Assembly: GCF_000764665.1 (NCBI RefSeq)
Contig: NZ_JRGM01000009.1
Location: 45,111 to 109,110 of the forward strand
DNA: 64,000 bases
Source: Aeromonas lacus
Lineage (GTDB): Bacteria > Pseudomonadota > Gammaproteobacteria > Enterobacterales > Aeromonadaceae
Reading direction: 5' to 3'
Notes under the pieces: model-generated
Seen by the model: the letters and a program-made list of their open reading frames with translations, nothing else
Told to the model about the DNA's origin: nothing
The model's database searches: none
Made by a program: the position numbers and the translations under genes
Part shown: positions 8,004-17,187 of the stretch, piece after piece
Position numbering within the stretch: position 1 is the first letter of the stretch
How the letters are laid out: every line of letters starts with the position of its first letter

Positions 8004-9095
8004 TCAGGGAGCAAGCTGGGCAATCCGTTGTTCCAACCAGCTGGTGGATGCTTCACCCAGGTTGCCATGCAGCTGAGCATTGCGATAGGCATCGAGGGCA
8101 CGCTGGCTGTGGCCCTGACCATCCTCGGCCACACCGAGCCCCAGCCACCAGCGCCCCTGATCGGGCTGCTGGCGCAGCAGCTTCACATAGAGATTGGCCG
8201 CCTCGACATTCTGTCCCAGCTCCTGCGCCAGTCCGGCCCAAGTCGCGTAATAGTCCAGATTGCTGGCGAGATCAGGCTGATAACCAGCCAACCAGCCCAG
8301 CGCCTGCTGCTGCAACCCCTCGCTGATGGCGAGACGGGCCAGTAGCAGACGAAAATCGGCCTGTTGCGGATCGAGCCGGATCCCCTCCTCCAGCAGCTGG
8401 CGTGCCTCGGTCAGCCGCCCTTCGCCGTAGAGCAACCCGGCCAGCTGTTCACGGGCGCCCTGGTTATAGGGATCGTGGGCCAGCACGTCGTAGTAGTTGT
8501 CCTGAGCATCGCGCATATTGCCCTTGGCCATGGCGGTAGTCGCCTTGCGCTCCGAGAGCGCTGCCAGCTCTTTGGGTGACAGCTCGACCGTTTCAATCTT
8601 GAGCACGCTCGGCTTGCGCGGTACGGCGGCAGCCTGCTGCTCTGCGGCCAGCTCGGCATAAAGCTCGGGCTGCAGCTCCTCATCGGTCGGCGTCCGCTCG
8701 TCAATCTCGCTGGAGGCGTCAAAGGGAGCACCTTCCCCCTGAGCCAGCGATGCCTCGTCTTCAGCTTCTTCCTCTGCAGGTTCCGCCTGACGGGGCAGAG
8801 GCAGGGTAGCGGCCACTTCGGCCGATGCAGATGAGGCGACCGGCTCAGCCACCCGGGCAACCGCATCGGGAGCGCTCTGCTCGCTGACTACATTAGCCTG
8901 CGGTGCAACCACACGGGTTTGCTGCCAGTAGATCCAGGTTCGCCATCCTAGGATCCCGAGCGCCAGCCCGCAGAGCAGGGTGAGCAGCAACATCCACCAA
9001 CCCTGCTGGCGCGCCGGAGCGACGTAGACGGCCGCCCCTTCGACGCTTTGCTGGCGCTGCTCCAGATCTTTCAGCATCTGGTTGATCACACTCAT
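8004..9095 (-). CDS. mshN: MshN, TPR-containing MSHA biogenesis protein
   Basis: 363 residues from the ATG at 9095 (MSVINQMLKDLEQRQ), which overlaps the mshM stop as ATGA. A transmembrane segment at about 31-49 (WWMLLLTLLCGLALGILGW) is followed by a long acidic, Ala/Glu/Pro-rich linker. The C-terminal half consists of TPR repeats (for example ARQLLEEGIRLDPQQADFR). It is a bitopic inner-membrane protein with a periplasmic TPR domain, likely a scaffold linking the inner-membrane complex to the secretin. The MSVINQMLKDLE opening is characteristic of MshN and GspB-like proteins. Confidence 0.92.
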   Translation of the reverse strand: MSVINQMLKDLEQRQQSVEGAAVYVAPARQQGWWMLLLTLLCGLALGILGWRTWIYWQQTRVVAPQANVVSEQSAPDAVARVAEPVASSASAEVAATLPLPRQAEPAEEEAEDEASLAQGEGAPFDASSEIDERTPTDEELQPELYAELAAEQQAAAVPRKPSVLKIETVELSPKELAALSERKATTAMAKGNMRDAQDNYYDVLAHDPYNQGAREQLAGLLYGEGRLTEARQLLEEGIRLDPQQADFRLLLARLAISEGLQQQALGWLAGYQPDLASNLDYYATWAGLAQELGQNVEAANLYVKLLRQQPDQGRWWLGLGVAEDGQGHSQRALDAYRNAQLHGNLGEASTSWLEQRIAQLAP

Positions 9096-9982
9096 GACCA
9101 GACTCCATAAGCCAGGGCACATCCCAGCAATAGCAACAGCGGCCACCAGCGCCGTGGCGCAAAACGGCTGGCATCGTCGGTATCACGAATGGCGAGCCCT
9201 ACCAGCCGGCCATCGACCTGACGAGCCCCCTGACCATAGGCCAGCATCAGGCACTTGTGCGCCAGGATGTTGATAAGCCTTGGCACCCCGCGCGAGGCGC
9301 GCCACAGCAGGCGCAAGGCGCGGCCGGCGAATAGCGGCGCACCGCGATAGCCGGAGATCTGCAATCTGTGCTCCAGATAGGCACGAGTCTCGTCAAAACT
9401 GAGTGGTCGCAGGCGATAGGAGAAGCCAATGCGCTGGCGCAGCTGACGCAAATTGGTTTTGGCCAGCCGCACATCCAGTTCGGGCTGACCAAACAGCACT
9501 ATCTGCAACAGCTTGCTCGATTCGGTTTCCAGATTGCCAAACAGCCGAATTGCCTCCAGCGTCTCATCCGGCAGGGCTTGCGCCTCATCGATCAAGACCA
9601 CCACCCGACTTCCCTGCTGATACAGGCTGATAAGGTGGCGATGGATGCGATCGGTCAGATCCAGCTCGCTTTGATCCCGCACCGACAACCCCAGCTCCAG
9701 CGCCAGCGCGGTGCGCAGCTCGGCCGGACTAAGGTGGGGATTGGGCAGCCACGCGAGGCGTACCGGGCACTCTTCCGAGCCCAGCTCGCTCAGCAATTTG
9801 CGGCAGAGCAGCGTCTTGCCGGTGCCCACTTCGCCGGTCACCTTGATAAAGCCTTCCCCCTGAGCCAACGCCCAGTTGAGCACCTGCAGCGCCTCTTCAT
9901 GAGGCGGCAGGCCGTAGTAGAAACCGGTGTTGGGGGTAAGGCTGAACGGCGCCTCCTGCAGGCCGAAATGGGTCAGGTACAT
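9092..9982 (-). CDS. mshM: MshM, ExeA-family AAA ATPase
   Basis: 296 residues. It opens MYLTHFGLQEAPFSLTPNTGFYY, the ExeA/GspA signature. Walker A is GEVGTGKT near residues 50-57, Walker B is VVVLIDEAQ near 130, and FGQPEL and a sensor region follow. The C-terminus ends in a single hydrophobic segment (WWPLLLLLGCALAYGVW). In the type II system ExeA helps insert the secretin through peptidoglycan. MshM probably does the same for MshL together with MshN, with which it overlaps by 4 nt. It lacks the long periplasmic peptidoglycan-binding domain of ExeA, as usual for MshM. Confidence 0.93.
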   Translation of the reverse strand: MYLTHFGLQEAPFSLTPNTGFYYGLPPHEEALQVLNWALAQGEGFIKVTGEVGTGKTLLCRKLLSELGSEECPVRLAWLPNPHLSPAELRTALALELGLSVRDQSELDLTDRIHRHLISLYQQGSRVVVLIDEAQALPDETLEAIRLFGNLETESSKLLQIVLFGQPELDVRLAKTNLRQLRQRIGFSYRLRPLSFDETRAYLEHRLQISGYRGAPLFAGRALRLLWRASRGVPRLINILAHKCLMLAYGQGARQVDGRLVGLAIRDTDDASRFAPRRWWPLLLLLGCALAYGVWS

Positions 9983-10074
9983 CTGTCGTTACCTGCTACA
10001 GCGGGCAAGAGACCTCTGCGAACAAATCGCCGCAGACCATCCGAAATAAGACTGACCGCTCGCTGAGTCATGAA

Positions 10075-11745
10075 TTAGCCCTTGGAGGGATACCACTTGT
10101 CGAGCAGGTCGGCAGATCGCTGCAGCTCGTTCTGCCAGGTATCCTTATCGACGACGGTCGGCTTGAGCATAATCACCAGTTCTACCTTCCTGTTGCTTTT
10201 ACTGCGGTTGGTAAAGGCTTCGCCCACCCAGGGGATATCACCCAGCAACGGCACCTTGCTGACAGTCTCCTTCTTGTCAGTCTTCATCAGACCACCGATC
10301 ACGATGATGTCGCCGTTATTGGCCTGCACCACGGTATCGGACTCACGAATAGAGCTCTTGGCGAGTGGTAATTCCAGGATGTCACTGTCAGTCACCTTGA
10401 TGGTCTTGGTTTGCTCTTCGGTATCAATGACTGAGGGGTGAATATGCAGTAGCACTTTGCCCTCTTCATCGATCTGTGGCGTGACATCGAGAGAGATACC
10501 CGAGAAGAAAGGAGTCAGCTCAACATTGGGCGTAGTTCGGTCACCACTTGCCGTACTCACCGTTGTAGTCGAAGCATTGGTGACAAAATACTCGTCGGTA
10601 CCGACTTTAATCACCGCCTTCTGGTTATTGGTAGCAGTCACACGCGGACTGGAGAGGGTATTCACATCGCCCTGTGTTTTCAGCAACTTGACGGTAACAT
10701 CGAAATTGCCATCGGAGATTTTGAAACTGGCCCCGCCGCCCAGAGCGGTAAAAATCTGGTTGGTTGTACTGGGCAACTGAGTATCGGCCAGAGATCCGCC
10801 AGTGGTCATCCCCTTGCCATCGGCAGTTGCAGAGAGCTTGTCCCAGTTCACTCCCTGCTCGTAACCCTCACCAAGAGTCACTTCAAGGATGCGAGCCTCC
10901 AGCACCACCTGACGCTTGAGGTGATCTTCCGACTGGCTGAGGAACTCGCGCACCGCCTTGAGCTCTTTCGGATAGGCCCGCACCGTCACCAGACCCGCCT
11001 GTGGGCTAGTGATCACGGCTCGTCCATCCCCGTTGCCAATCAGAGTCTGCAGTGAATCGCGCAGATCGGTCCAGTAGTCGCTATTGCTGTCGGTCTCGAT
11101 CCGGGTGCCATTGCCACTGCTGTTCGAGTTGCTCGAGTTGTTTGTCGTGCTATTGGTCGTGCTATTGCTGGATGAGCTGTCGAAATTGCTGTTGCTACCG
11201 TTGTTGTTGTCATTGGCAGTCACCCCGCCAGTACTGACCGAGGTGCGGGAGAGGCCGCGACGGGAGAGCATCAGGTAGTTGACCGGGATGGTCTCGGTGC
11301 GCAGGCCGGCCGGATAGATATGGAAAACACTCCCCTTGCGCTGCACGTCGAAGCCATACATATCGCCAACTACCGCCAGCACTTCGGGCAGGGTGACATC
11401 TTTCAGTTCGACCGAGACCAGCCCGGAGACCCCGGGATGCACCGCCACGCTATAGCGGGAGCCCTTGAACAGTGAACCGAAAAACTCCACCGCCTCCACG
11501 TCGTGGGCCGCGATCCGCAACCGCTTCTCCGGCATGGCAACCGGCATCTGCGGCCGGTTCAGTTGCAGCAGCTCGCTCTGCACCGACTTGGGCAGCGTGG
11601 TCAGGGGGGTATTTTGCTGCTTCTGCTGCTCATTCATCGCCTGCTTGAGCGCGTCCTTGGCCTGAGTTGGCTCTGGGTGCTTGTAGGTAGTGCAACCTGC
11701 GGCCATCATGGCCAAGGTGATCAGACAGAAACGGTGTATTTTCAT
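10075..11745 (-). CDS. mshL: MshL, outer-membrane secretin (lipoprotein)
   Basis: 556 residues from the ATG at 11745. The signal sequence ends in the lipobox MAAGC (Cys18). An N-terminal secretin/TonB short domain (about 75-150) is followed by an extreme Asn/Ser/Thr linker at about 177-216. The C-terminal secretin domain carries VEL...PHVT-type strands, and motifs such as VEARILEVTLGEGYEQGVNW and IVIGGLMKTDKKE are visible. It is the multimeric outer-membrane pore for the MSHA pilus. The linker makes the gene locally low in complexity (AAT/AGC repeats at 11100-11215), prone to slippage. Confidence 0.95.
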   Translation of the reverse strand: MKIHRFCLITLAMMAAGCTTYKHPEPTQAKDALKQAMNEQQKQQNTPLTTLPKSVQSELLQLNRPQMPVAMPEKRLRIAAHDVEAVEFFGSLFKGSRYSVAVHPGVSGLVSVELKDVTLPEVLAVVGDMYGFDVQRKGSVFHIYPAGLRTETIPVNYLMLSRRGLSRTSVSTGGVTANDNNNGSNSNFDSSSSNSTTNSTTNNSSNSNSSGNGTRIETDSNSDYWTDLRDSLQTLIGNGDGRAVITSPQAGLVTVRAYPKELKAVREFLSQSEDHLKRQVVLEARILEVTLGEGYEQGVNWDKLSATADGKGMTTGGSLADTQLPSTTNQIFTALGGGASFKISDGNFDVTVKLLKTQGDVNTLSSPRVTATNNQKAVIKVGTDEYFVTNASTTTVSTASGDRTTPNVELTPFFSGISLDVTPQIDEEGKVLLHIHPSVIDTEEQTKTIKVTDSDILELPLAKSSIRESDTVVQANNGDIIVIGGLMKTDKKETVSKVPLLGDIPWVGEAFTNRSKSNRKVELVIMLKPTVVDKDTWQNELQRSADLLDKWYPSKG

Positions 11746-11809
11746 GTAATTAGTGCACCCTGCAATGAAACTCGATAAATCCGGCTTACCTGCCAATGGC
11801 TAGTGCGGC

Positions 11810-12139
11810 TCAAACCCTGATCTTGCTGGCAAACAGTGCCACCGAGTGGCGTTTTCCCGCCTTTTCCAACACCACCGCATCGGCATTGATGGCCACCAGC
11901 TTGTAGCCGTCCACCTGCTGCCCGACCCGGTAACTCTTGCCATTGAGCACCGCCAGTGCCGGGCCATTGCCCAGCATGATGCTCTGCAGCTTCGGCAAGC
12001 CGGCGCTATTCTGGCCGGTTGCACTCGCGCCAACCGCTACATCGGCCAAGGGCGCGGTGGGATCCTGCAACACCTCGACCTGACCGGCTTGCGCCAGCAA
12101 CGCAAAGAGGCAAGCCCCCAATGCAAACCATCTAGCCAC
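11810..12139 (-). CDS. mshK: MshK, MSHA biogenesis protein
   Basis: 109 residues with an N-terminal signal peptide (ALGACLFALLAQAGQ) and the motif LQDPTAPL shortly after it. A small GspC/PilP-like beta-domain follows (GNGPALAVLNGKSYRVGQQVDGYKL in part). The LxDPT(A/R)P motif and an HR-type domain are shared with periplasmic proteins that contact the secretin. MshK probably links the inner-membrane assembly to MshL. It overlaps mshJ by 8 nt. Confidence 0.88.
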   Translation of the reverse strand: MARWFALGACLFALLAQAGQVEVLQDPTAPLADVAVGASATGQNSAGLPKLQSIMLGNGPALAVLNGKSYRVGQQVDGYKLVAINADAVVLEKAGKRHSVALFASKIRV

Positions 12140-12785
12140 GAATAAACTCCTTGCTAGTACTCAAGGTGTAGATCTCCATCTCCACCACGGCCCCCGGATA
12201 GGCTTTCACCTGATAATCGAACTGTTTCCAGTAAAAGTGGCGGGGTAACGCCTCCAGGGCCTTGAGATATTGATACACATCGAAATAACCGCCTTCCAGC
12301 TGGAGACGGATACCGTGTTTGTAAAGATTGACCTTCTGCCCCTGCTCTCCGGCCATCAGTGGCGTCGGCTCCAGTGAACTGAGTGCCAGCATATGGAGAT
12401 TGGCAGAGCGGGAGAGCAGCGCCTCCAGCACCTGCGGCATCTCGTGCGCCGGGATCAGGTCGACAGTCTGGGCCTTGAGCGCCTGATCCACCCCGGCCAG
12501 ATCGCTCTCAACCCTTGCCAGCTGCTCGCGAACTCCCTGATTGGGATCCCGCTGCAGACGGGCCTGCTTGCCCAGATTTTCCAACCCGAGGATCTCGAGA
12601 TCGCGTTCGGCGGCGCTCAGGGCCATGCGATCCTGTTGCAACCGGGTATCGGCGCCATCCAGCCAGCCATAGACGCTGGCTGCCACCAGCAACACCAGCC
12701 CGGTCAGCAGGATCAGCATCCGTTCCCGCTGGCTCAGGGCGGCAATTCGCCGGGCCCACTCCTGCCATTGTGCTTTCAGGTTCAT
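12132..12785 (-). CDS. mshJ: MshJ, PilO-like MSHA biogenesis protein
   Basis: 217 residues. A cytoplasmic N-terminus is followed by one membrane segment at about 24-45 (MLILLTGLVLLVAASVYGW), a coiled coil (about 48-100) and a periplasmic domain of the GspM/PilO kind. It partners MshI2 (PilN-like) in the inner-membrane alignment complex. The start overlaps the mshI2 stop as TGATG, consistent with translational coupling and fixed stoichiometry. Confidence 0.9.
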   Translation of the reverse strand: MNLKAQWQEWARRIAALSQRERMLILLTGLVLLVAASVYGWLDGADTRLQQDRMALSAAERDLEILGLENLGKQARLQRDPNQGVREQLARVESDLAGVDQALKAQTVDLIPAHEMPQVLEALLSRSANLHMLALSSLEPTPLMAGEQGQKVNLYKHGIRLQLEGGYFDVYQYLKALEALPRHFYWKQFDYQVKAYPGAVVEMEIYTLSTSKEFIRG

Positions 12786-13378
12786 CAGGGCTTCTCCCGC
12801 GCAATGCCACTCAACTGGAACGCAAGACGCCCCTCCTTGTCACGACTCAGGGTCAACTCGCTAAACTCCTTGCCCATCAGGGTCGGTGCCTGCTTGAAGC
12901 GATTGACCCAGGCCGGCACATCCTGACTGCGACCAGCAAAACCGGAGAGATTGATCCGCCCTTCGTGGATCTCGATCCGTTGCAGGGAGAGATTGCTGCT
13001 GCGAATGCGGGAGAGATCGGCCAGCACTCCGGCATAGCCCTGCGATTTTTGCAGGGATAAAGAGCCCAGCTGACGCAGCAGCTCCTGTCTGGCCCCCAGA
13101 TCGTCCTGCTTGTTGAGCAACTGCTGCTGCAGAGCCGGATCGGCCAGATGGCGCGCCAGATCGGCATCGAGTCGCTGCGCCTCGCTACGCTTGAGCTCCA
13201 GCTCGGCGTTGACCTGTGCCAGCGCCCTGCTGACACTGTGCTGCTGCCAGCCGTAACCGGCGCCGACCAGCAAGACGACAAGCAGGGTGATGCCCCATGC
13301 CAGCACCATCTGGTTGAGGCTGGCCCACTGCCGTTTGGGATGAAACTCGGCGCCATAGAGGTTTATCTGACGTTTCAT
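12785..13378 (-). CDS. mshI2: MshI2, PilN-like MSHA biogenesis protein
   Basis: 197 residues opening MKRQINLYGAEFHPKRQW, the PilN-type INLY motif that binds the PilM-like partner. One membrane segment lies at about 28-48, then a coiled coil and a small periplasmic fold. In Aeromonas and Vibrio the MshI function is split into MshI1 (PilM-like) and MshI2 (PilN-like). Both flanking genes overlap by one base (TGATG), so I1, I2 and J form one translational block. Confidence 0.9.
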   Translation of the reverse strand: MKRQINLYGAEFHPKRQWASLNQMVLAWGITLLVVLLVGAGYGWQQHSVSRALAQVNAELELKRSEAQRLDADLARHLADPALQQQLLNKQDDLGARQELLRQLGSLSLQKSQGYAGVLADLSRIRSSNLSLQRIEIHEGRINLSGFAGRSQDVPAWVNRFKQAPTLMGKEFSELTLSRDKEGRLAFQLSGIAREKP

Positions 13379-14241
13379 CAGGCATCCTCCCCGATGGCGG
13401 CGGCATAGGCCGACAGATACTCGACACCGGCCAGTACCGCCTTGTTGGCCATGGCGGAGACAGCGAGGCCGAAGGTATGCTCCATGTGGCGAACCAGGGT
13501 GCCAATAAAGGGCGAGGCGACGGCCAGCTGCATCTGGCCAATCTCCGGCAGTTTGAGCTGGCCGACCAGATAATCGAACGAGCGCTGGATCTCCAGCGCC
13601 AGCGAGTCGAGCAACATGCTGTCAGGCTCCTGTTCGCCGGTCAGGGAAGCAAAGCCGCGCAGCTGGCGGGAGAAGCAGAGCCCCCCCTGATGGAACACCA
13701 GCAGTTGCAGATCCTGCCCCTTCGGCTGCCAGAGCAGCATGCGTACCGTCGCATCCGCCTCATAAAGGGAGGTCAGCGCCAGTTCGTCACTGATGATGGA
13801 TTGCAGAGTGGCAATGCCGTTGATCGCCTCCGCCAGTTGTTGCACCCTGCTCTTGGGCAGGCAGATGACATTGATCCGCGGGCGACCGGCGGGTGGAGTG
13901 GGCAGATCCACATAATCCATCGCCAGTTGCAGCACCGGCTCGCTGACATAATCCTTGATGGCCCAGGGGAGCGCCCCCGCCATTTCGGCATCGGGAACGG
14001 CGGGCTTGTCGATCTGGATCTGCTGATAGAGCGGAGCTGCCAGGGCAACACGAACACGGGATTTGGCAAGGCCGTGGCGAGTGAAAAGTTCGTTGACGGC
14101 AAGCGGCCACTCTTGCGCACTGTTGATGGCGCGCGTAGCAAACACAGGGGGATTGCCCACAGCTGCCAGCATGATCCTGTCATTGGCCAACAAGAGCCCC
14201 ACCTGGCGGCTTGGCATCGACCGTCTGAACAGTTGTTTCAT
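13378..14241 (-). CDS. mshI1: MshI1, PilM-like actin-fold protein, first gene of the MSHA operon
   Basis: 287 residues and mostly hydrophilic, with an actin/PilM-like layout. An N-terminal beta-rich start (QVGLLLANDRIMLAAV) is followed by helical segments, and there is no membrane span. It should bind the cytoplasmic INLY tail of MshI2 and connect the alignment complex to the ATPase. It is the first gene of the operon, with an 86-nt divergent intergenic region to the PLP enzyme on the other strand. A possible promoter, TTGTCT-N18-TATGTT, lies in that gap. Confidence 0.9.
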   Translation of the reverse strand: MKQLFRRSMPSRQVGLLLANDRIMLAAVGNPPVFATRAINSAQEWPLAVNELFTRHGLAKSRVRVALAAPLYQQIQIDKPAVPDAEMAGALPWAIKDYVSEPVLQLAMDYVDLPTPPAGRPRINVICLPKSRVQQLAEAINGIATLQSIISDELALTSLYEADATVRMLLWQPKGQDLQLLVFHQGGLCFSRQLRGFASLTGEQEPDSMLLDSLALEIQRSFDYLVGQLKLPEIGQMQLAVASPFIGTLVRHMEHTFGLAVSAMANKAVLAGVEYLSAYAAAIGEDA

Positions 14242-14327
14242 GTAAGCCCGCCCGTCATTAGTGATTAAATGAGTGAAACATTAACATAAACAGCAGATTA
14301 GCCTCCAGACAAAAGAGGGACTCACCA

Positions 14328-15254
14328 TTGCAAGCCAACCCTTCGCCGCCGGCGTTTGAAATCAGTGCCATTGGCCCGTCACCACTGCAAGCGATTTACC
14401 ATCCCCTACTGGCCAACTATGGCGTAGAGCTCTGGTGCAAACGAGACGATCTGATCCACCCGCTCATCTCCGGCAACAAGTGGCGCAAGCTCAAGTACCA
14501 TCTGCACCATGCCCGCGAACACGGCAAATGCCACCTGCTCTCGTTTGGTGGCGCTTACTCCAATCATATCCATGCCCTGGCCGCTGCTGGCCATCAATTT
14601 GGCCTTCGCACCACAGGTATCATACGGGGCGAAAGTGACTCAGTCAGCAACTCTACCCTGAGCGATGCCAGACGCTGGGGCATGGATCTCGTTTTTGTCG
14701 ATCGGCAGAGCTACCGGCAGCGTCAGGAGCCAGAATGGCTGGCTCAATTTGAAGCCGCAGACACCCTCATCGTTCCCGAAGGCGGGAGCAGTCCTCTCGC
14801 CATCCCCGGAGTGGCAGAACTGGTGACGGAGCTCCCCTTCTCGCCGGATCTCTGGGTGCTCCCCTGCGCCAGCGGCGGCACCCTGGCAGGCCTGATTGCT
14901 GGCAAGCGGGAAAGCGAGCAGATCCTCGCCATCGCCGTGCTCAAGGGAGGCGACTTTATCGCCGACGAGGTGCGGCGCCTCTACCCCACCTCCGCCACAA
15001 CCCCTGGCTGGCAGATCGCACTGGATCATCACGACGGAGGTTACGCCAAATTCAGCCCGGCGCTCTGGCAGTGGGTACAGGCCTTCAGCGCCGAAACCGG
15101 TCTGCCGCTGGAGCCCATCTACAGCGGCAAGGCAATGTATGGGCTGTTTCGCGAGCTGGCAGCGGGCCGTATTGCCCCGGGCAGCAGGATCGTCTTTATC
15201 CACACGGGTGGCATGCAGGGGCTGGCCGGGCTCAGGGAGCAGGGCCGCCTCTGA
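14328..15254 (+). CDS. D-cysteine desulfhydrase / ACC deaminase-like PLP enzyme
   Basis: 308 residues. No in-frame ATG fits, so the start is the TTG at 14328, preceded by GAGGGA. It has the fold-type II PLP signature SGNKWRKLKY, where the Lys of GNK (residue 51) should form the Schiff base. SFGGAYSNHIHALAAAG then matches the phosphate/substrate loop of the ACC deaminase/DcyD family. A Gly-rich cofactor loop (CASGGTLAGL) follows near residue 180. It likely deaminates a D-amino acid or desulfhydrates D-cysteine in the cytoplasm. The exact substrate cannot be read from sequence. It is convergent with mshH, whose stop lies 4 nt beyond its own. Confidence 0.8.
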   Translation: MQANPSPPAFEISAIGPSPLQAIYHPLLANYGVELWCKRDDLIHPLISGNKWRKLKYHLHHAREHGKCHLLSFGGAYSNHIHALAAAGHQFGLRTTGIIRGESDSVSNSTLSDARRWGMDLVFVDRQSYRQRQEPEWLAQFEAADTLIVPEGGSSPLAIPGVAELVTELPFSPDLWVLPCASGGTLAGLIAGKRESEQILAIAVLKGGDFIADEVRRLYPTSATTPGWQIALDHHDGGYAKFSPALWQWVQAFSAETGLPLEPIYSGKAMYGLFRELAAGRIAPGSRIVFIHTGGMQGLAGLREQGRL

Positions 15255-15258
15255 AACA

Positions 15259-17187
15259 TCAGGCTTCGGCCGGTTCCATCACCAGTCGCTCGGGCAGTGC
15301 AAACCAGGGGCCCTGCCCCGCATGTACCCCGAGGTGGCGCAGCATCTTCCACTCGTCACCACTCTCGACCCCCACGGCCAGTACCCGGGTCGGGGTATTG
15401 GCGCAGCCACCCACCAGACTGCGCACCGCCATCTGGTTAACCTGGCGAGCATGGATCTCCCGCACCAGGCTGGGGTGGAGCTTGAGGAAGTTGATCTCGA
15501 ACTCCTTGATGTACTGGGTGCTAACAACATCCTGGCCGGCATGATCGATAGCCAGCATGCATCCGAGCATCCGCAGGGAGCGCAGCGGTCGCTTGAGGGC
15601 TTCGAAATGGCGGGTAACCTGCGCCTCGGAGAGCTGCAGGATCAACCGCTCGTTGGTACTGCGCGGCAGTTGAAACAGAGCGAAGAAGAGCCAGCGCTGG
15701 AAGTCGCGATGGAGCAGGCTCTGGGCGCTGAGAGCCAGGCTGACCGGGCAGCTCTGGTCGGAACGCTGGCGTAGCAACGCCAGGGTCTGTTCCGCCACCA
15801 GCCGATCCAGCTGGAGCAGCAACCCCACCTTCTCGGCCATCGGCATGAAGATCCCGGCCGGCAGTGGCCGCCCCTGCTCATCCTCAAGATAGGTGAGCAG
15901 CTCCTGCTGCAGCACCACCTGCCCGCGATCCTGCTGGATCGGCTGGATATAGAATTCGATGGCCTGCTCTTCGAGGCGGCGGCTGAGCAGAGTACGCCAG
16001 CGCACCGTCCCCTTGCTGCTCTGCTCCTCATCCAGCTGCTTTTCGTAGAGGAACCAGCCGTTGTGCCCTTGCAGACGGGCGCTCTTGAGAGCCAGCTCCG
16101 CCTCCTCCTGCACCTTGAGCAGGGAGTCTTGCGACTGATAGCAGACGGCACCGAGATAAACCGCAGTCTCCGGATTGACCTCCTGCGGCCAGTGGAGGCG
16201 TTGCAGACTCTTGAGCAGCTGGCTGGCACTGTCCACCATCTCGCTTTCGGACATATTGGGAAGCAGCACGGCAAACACTTGCCCGGCATAGCGGGCCTGC
16301 AGGGCGCCACTGTGCTTGCGCACGAAGGCCCCGATAGTAGCGCTTGCCTCCAGCATCAGGTCATGACCCAGCAGATCGAACTGCTCGGCCTCCAGATCCT
16401 CCAGACAGGCGAGATCGATCAGCAGCACGCCGCCGCTCATCACGCTCGCCTCCATGATGGCGCTTTCAAGCCGGTTGTCGAAAAAGAGACGGTTGCCAAT
16501 GCCGGTCATCTTGTCGACGAAGGCATTGCTGCGGATGAAGTTGTCGAAACGGCTGCGCTCCTTGCGGGCATCCGCCAGCTCGGCCAGCAGATGGTCGAGC
16601 GCCTGACTGGCGGCAACCGGCCACTCTTCGGCGGGGTCGTGATTCAGTTTGGAGAGTTTGTCATCGAGGATCAGCTGGGCACGCTCGGCCAGCAGCTCGG
16701 CACCGCGCAGTTGCTGGCGCAGCCAGCGAATGGAGTACCAGAGGCCGAACACCACGATAAAAACGCCGAAGGAGATGCCGGACATCGCCTTGATGGAGTA
16801 CTCCGCCTCCTTGAAGGGGCGCTCCAGCTTCAGATTGGCCTGCATGCCAGCCTGATGGATAAGCGCCTTGCTGTATGGCAGCAACAACTGATCATCGACC
16901 GAACGCTGCACATCGCGAAACCAGTAGACACGCTGATCGTTCTGGCGTACCTCCAGCTCGACGACGTGGGAAGCGCGCAGCAGGGTGGGCAACCAGTGGC
17001 TCATCTCGTTCATGTCATGGGACACATCGAGCTGCTTGTCGATCACCTCGACCAACGCATCGACCTTCTTCTGCTGCAGCTCCATACCCAGCTCGCGAAA
17101 GCTGAACACGCCGCCAATCAGCACTGTCGCCATGGCGGCAATCACGCACAGGGTGATAAACGAGACAAGCTGTGTAGTCAGTTTCAT
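15259..17187 (-). CDS. csrD: CsrD/MshH, degenerate GGDEF-EAL regulator of Csr sRNA decay
   Basis: 642 residues from the ATG at 17187. There are two membrane segments (about 4-25 and 150-170) around a periplasmic sensor, then a HAMP-like region. A GGDEF domain follows in which the active site is replaced (YAGQVFAVLLPN in the catalytic area), then an EAL-type domain in which EAL reads ELLTYL. Both degenerate sites are the hallmark of CsrD, which does not turn over c-di-GMP but, in E. coli, targets CsrB/CsrC for RNase E decay. In Vibrio this gene is called mshH and lies beside the MSHA locus as here. A CsrB-like RNA gene occurs at 34275-34866, so both partners are in this window. Confidence 0.88.
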   Translation of the reverse strand: MKLTTQLVSFITLCVIAAMATVLIGGVFSFRELGMELQQKKVDALVEVIDKQLDVSHDMNEMSHWLPTLLRASHVVELEVRQNDQRVYWFRDVQRSVDDQLLLPYSKALIHQAGMQANLKLERPFKEAEYSIKAMSGISFGVFIVVFGLWYSIRWLRQQLRGAELLAERAQLILDDKLSKLNHDPAEEWPVAASQALDHLLAELADARKERSRFDNFIRSNAFVDKMTGIGNRLFFDNRLESAIMEASVMSGGVLLIDLACLEDLEAEQFDLLGHDLMLEASATIGAFVRKHSGALQARYAGQVFAVLLPNMSESEMVDSASQLLKSLQRLHWPQEVNPETAVYLGAVCYQSQDSLLKVQEEAELALKSARLQGHNGWFLYEKQLDEEQSSKGTVRWRTLLSRRLEEQAIEFYIQPIQQDRGQVVLQQELLTYLEDEQGRPLPAGIFMPMAEKVGLLLQLDRLVAEQTLALLRQRSDQSCPVSLALSAQSLLHRDFQRWLFFALFQLPRSTNERLILQLSEAQVTRHFEALKRPLRSLRMLGCMLAIDHAGQDVVSTQYIKEFEINFLKLHPSLVREIHARQVNQMAVRSLVGGCANTPTRVLAVGVESGDEWKMLRHLGVHAGQGPWFALPERLVMEPAEA

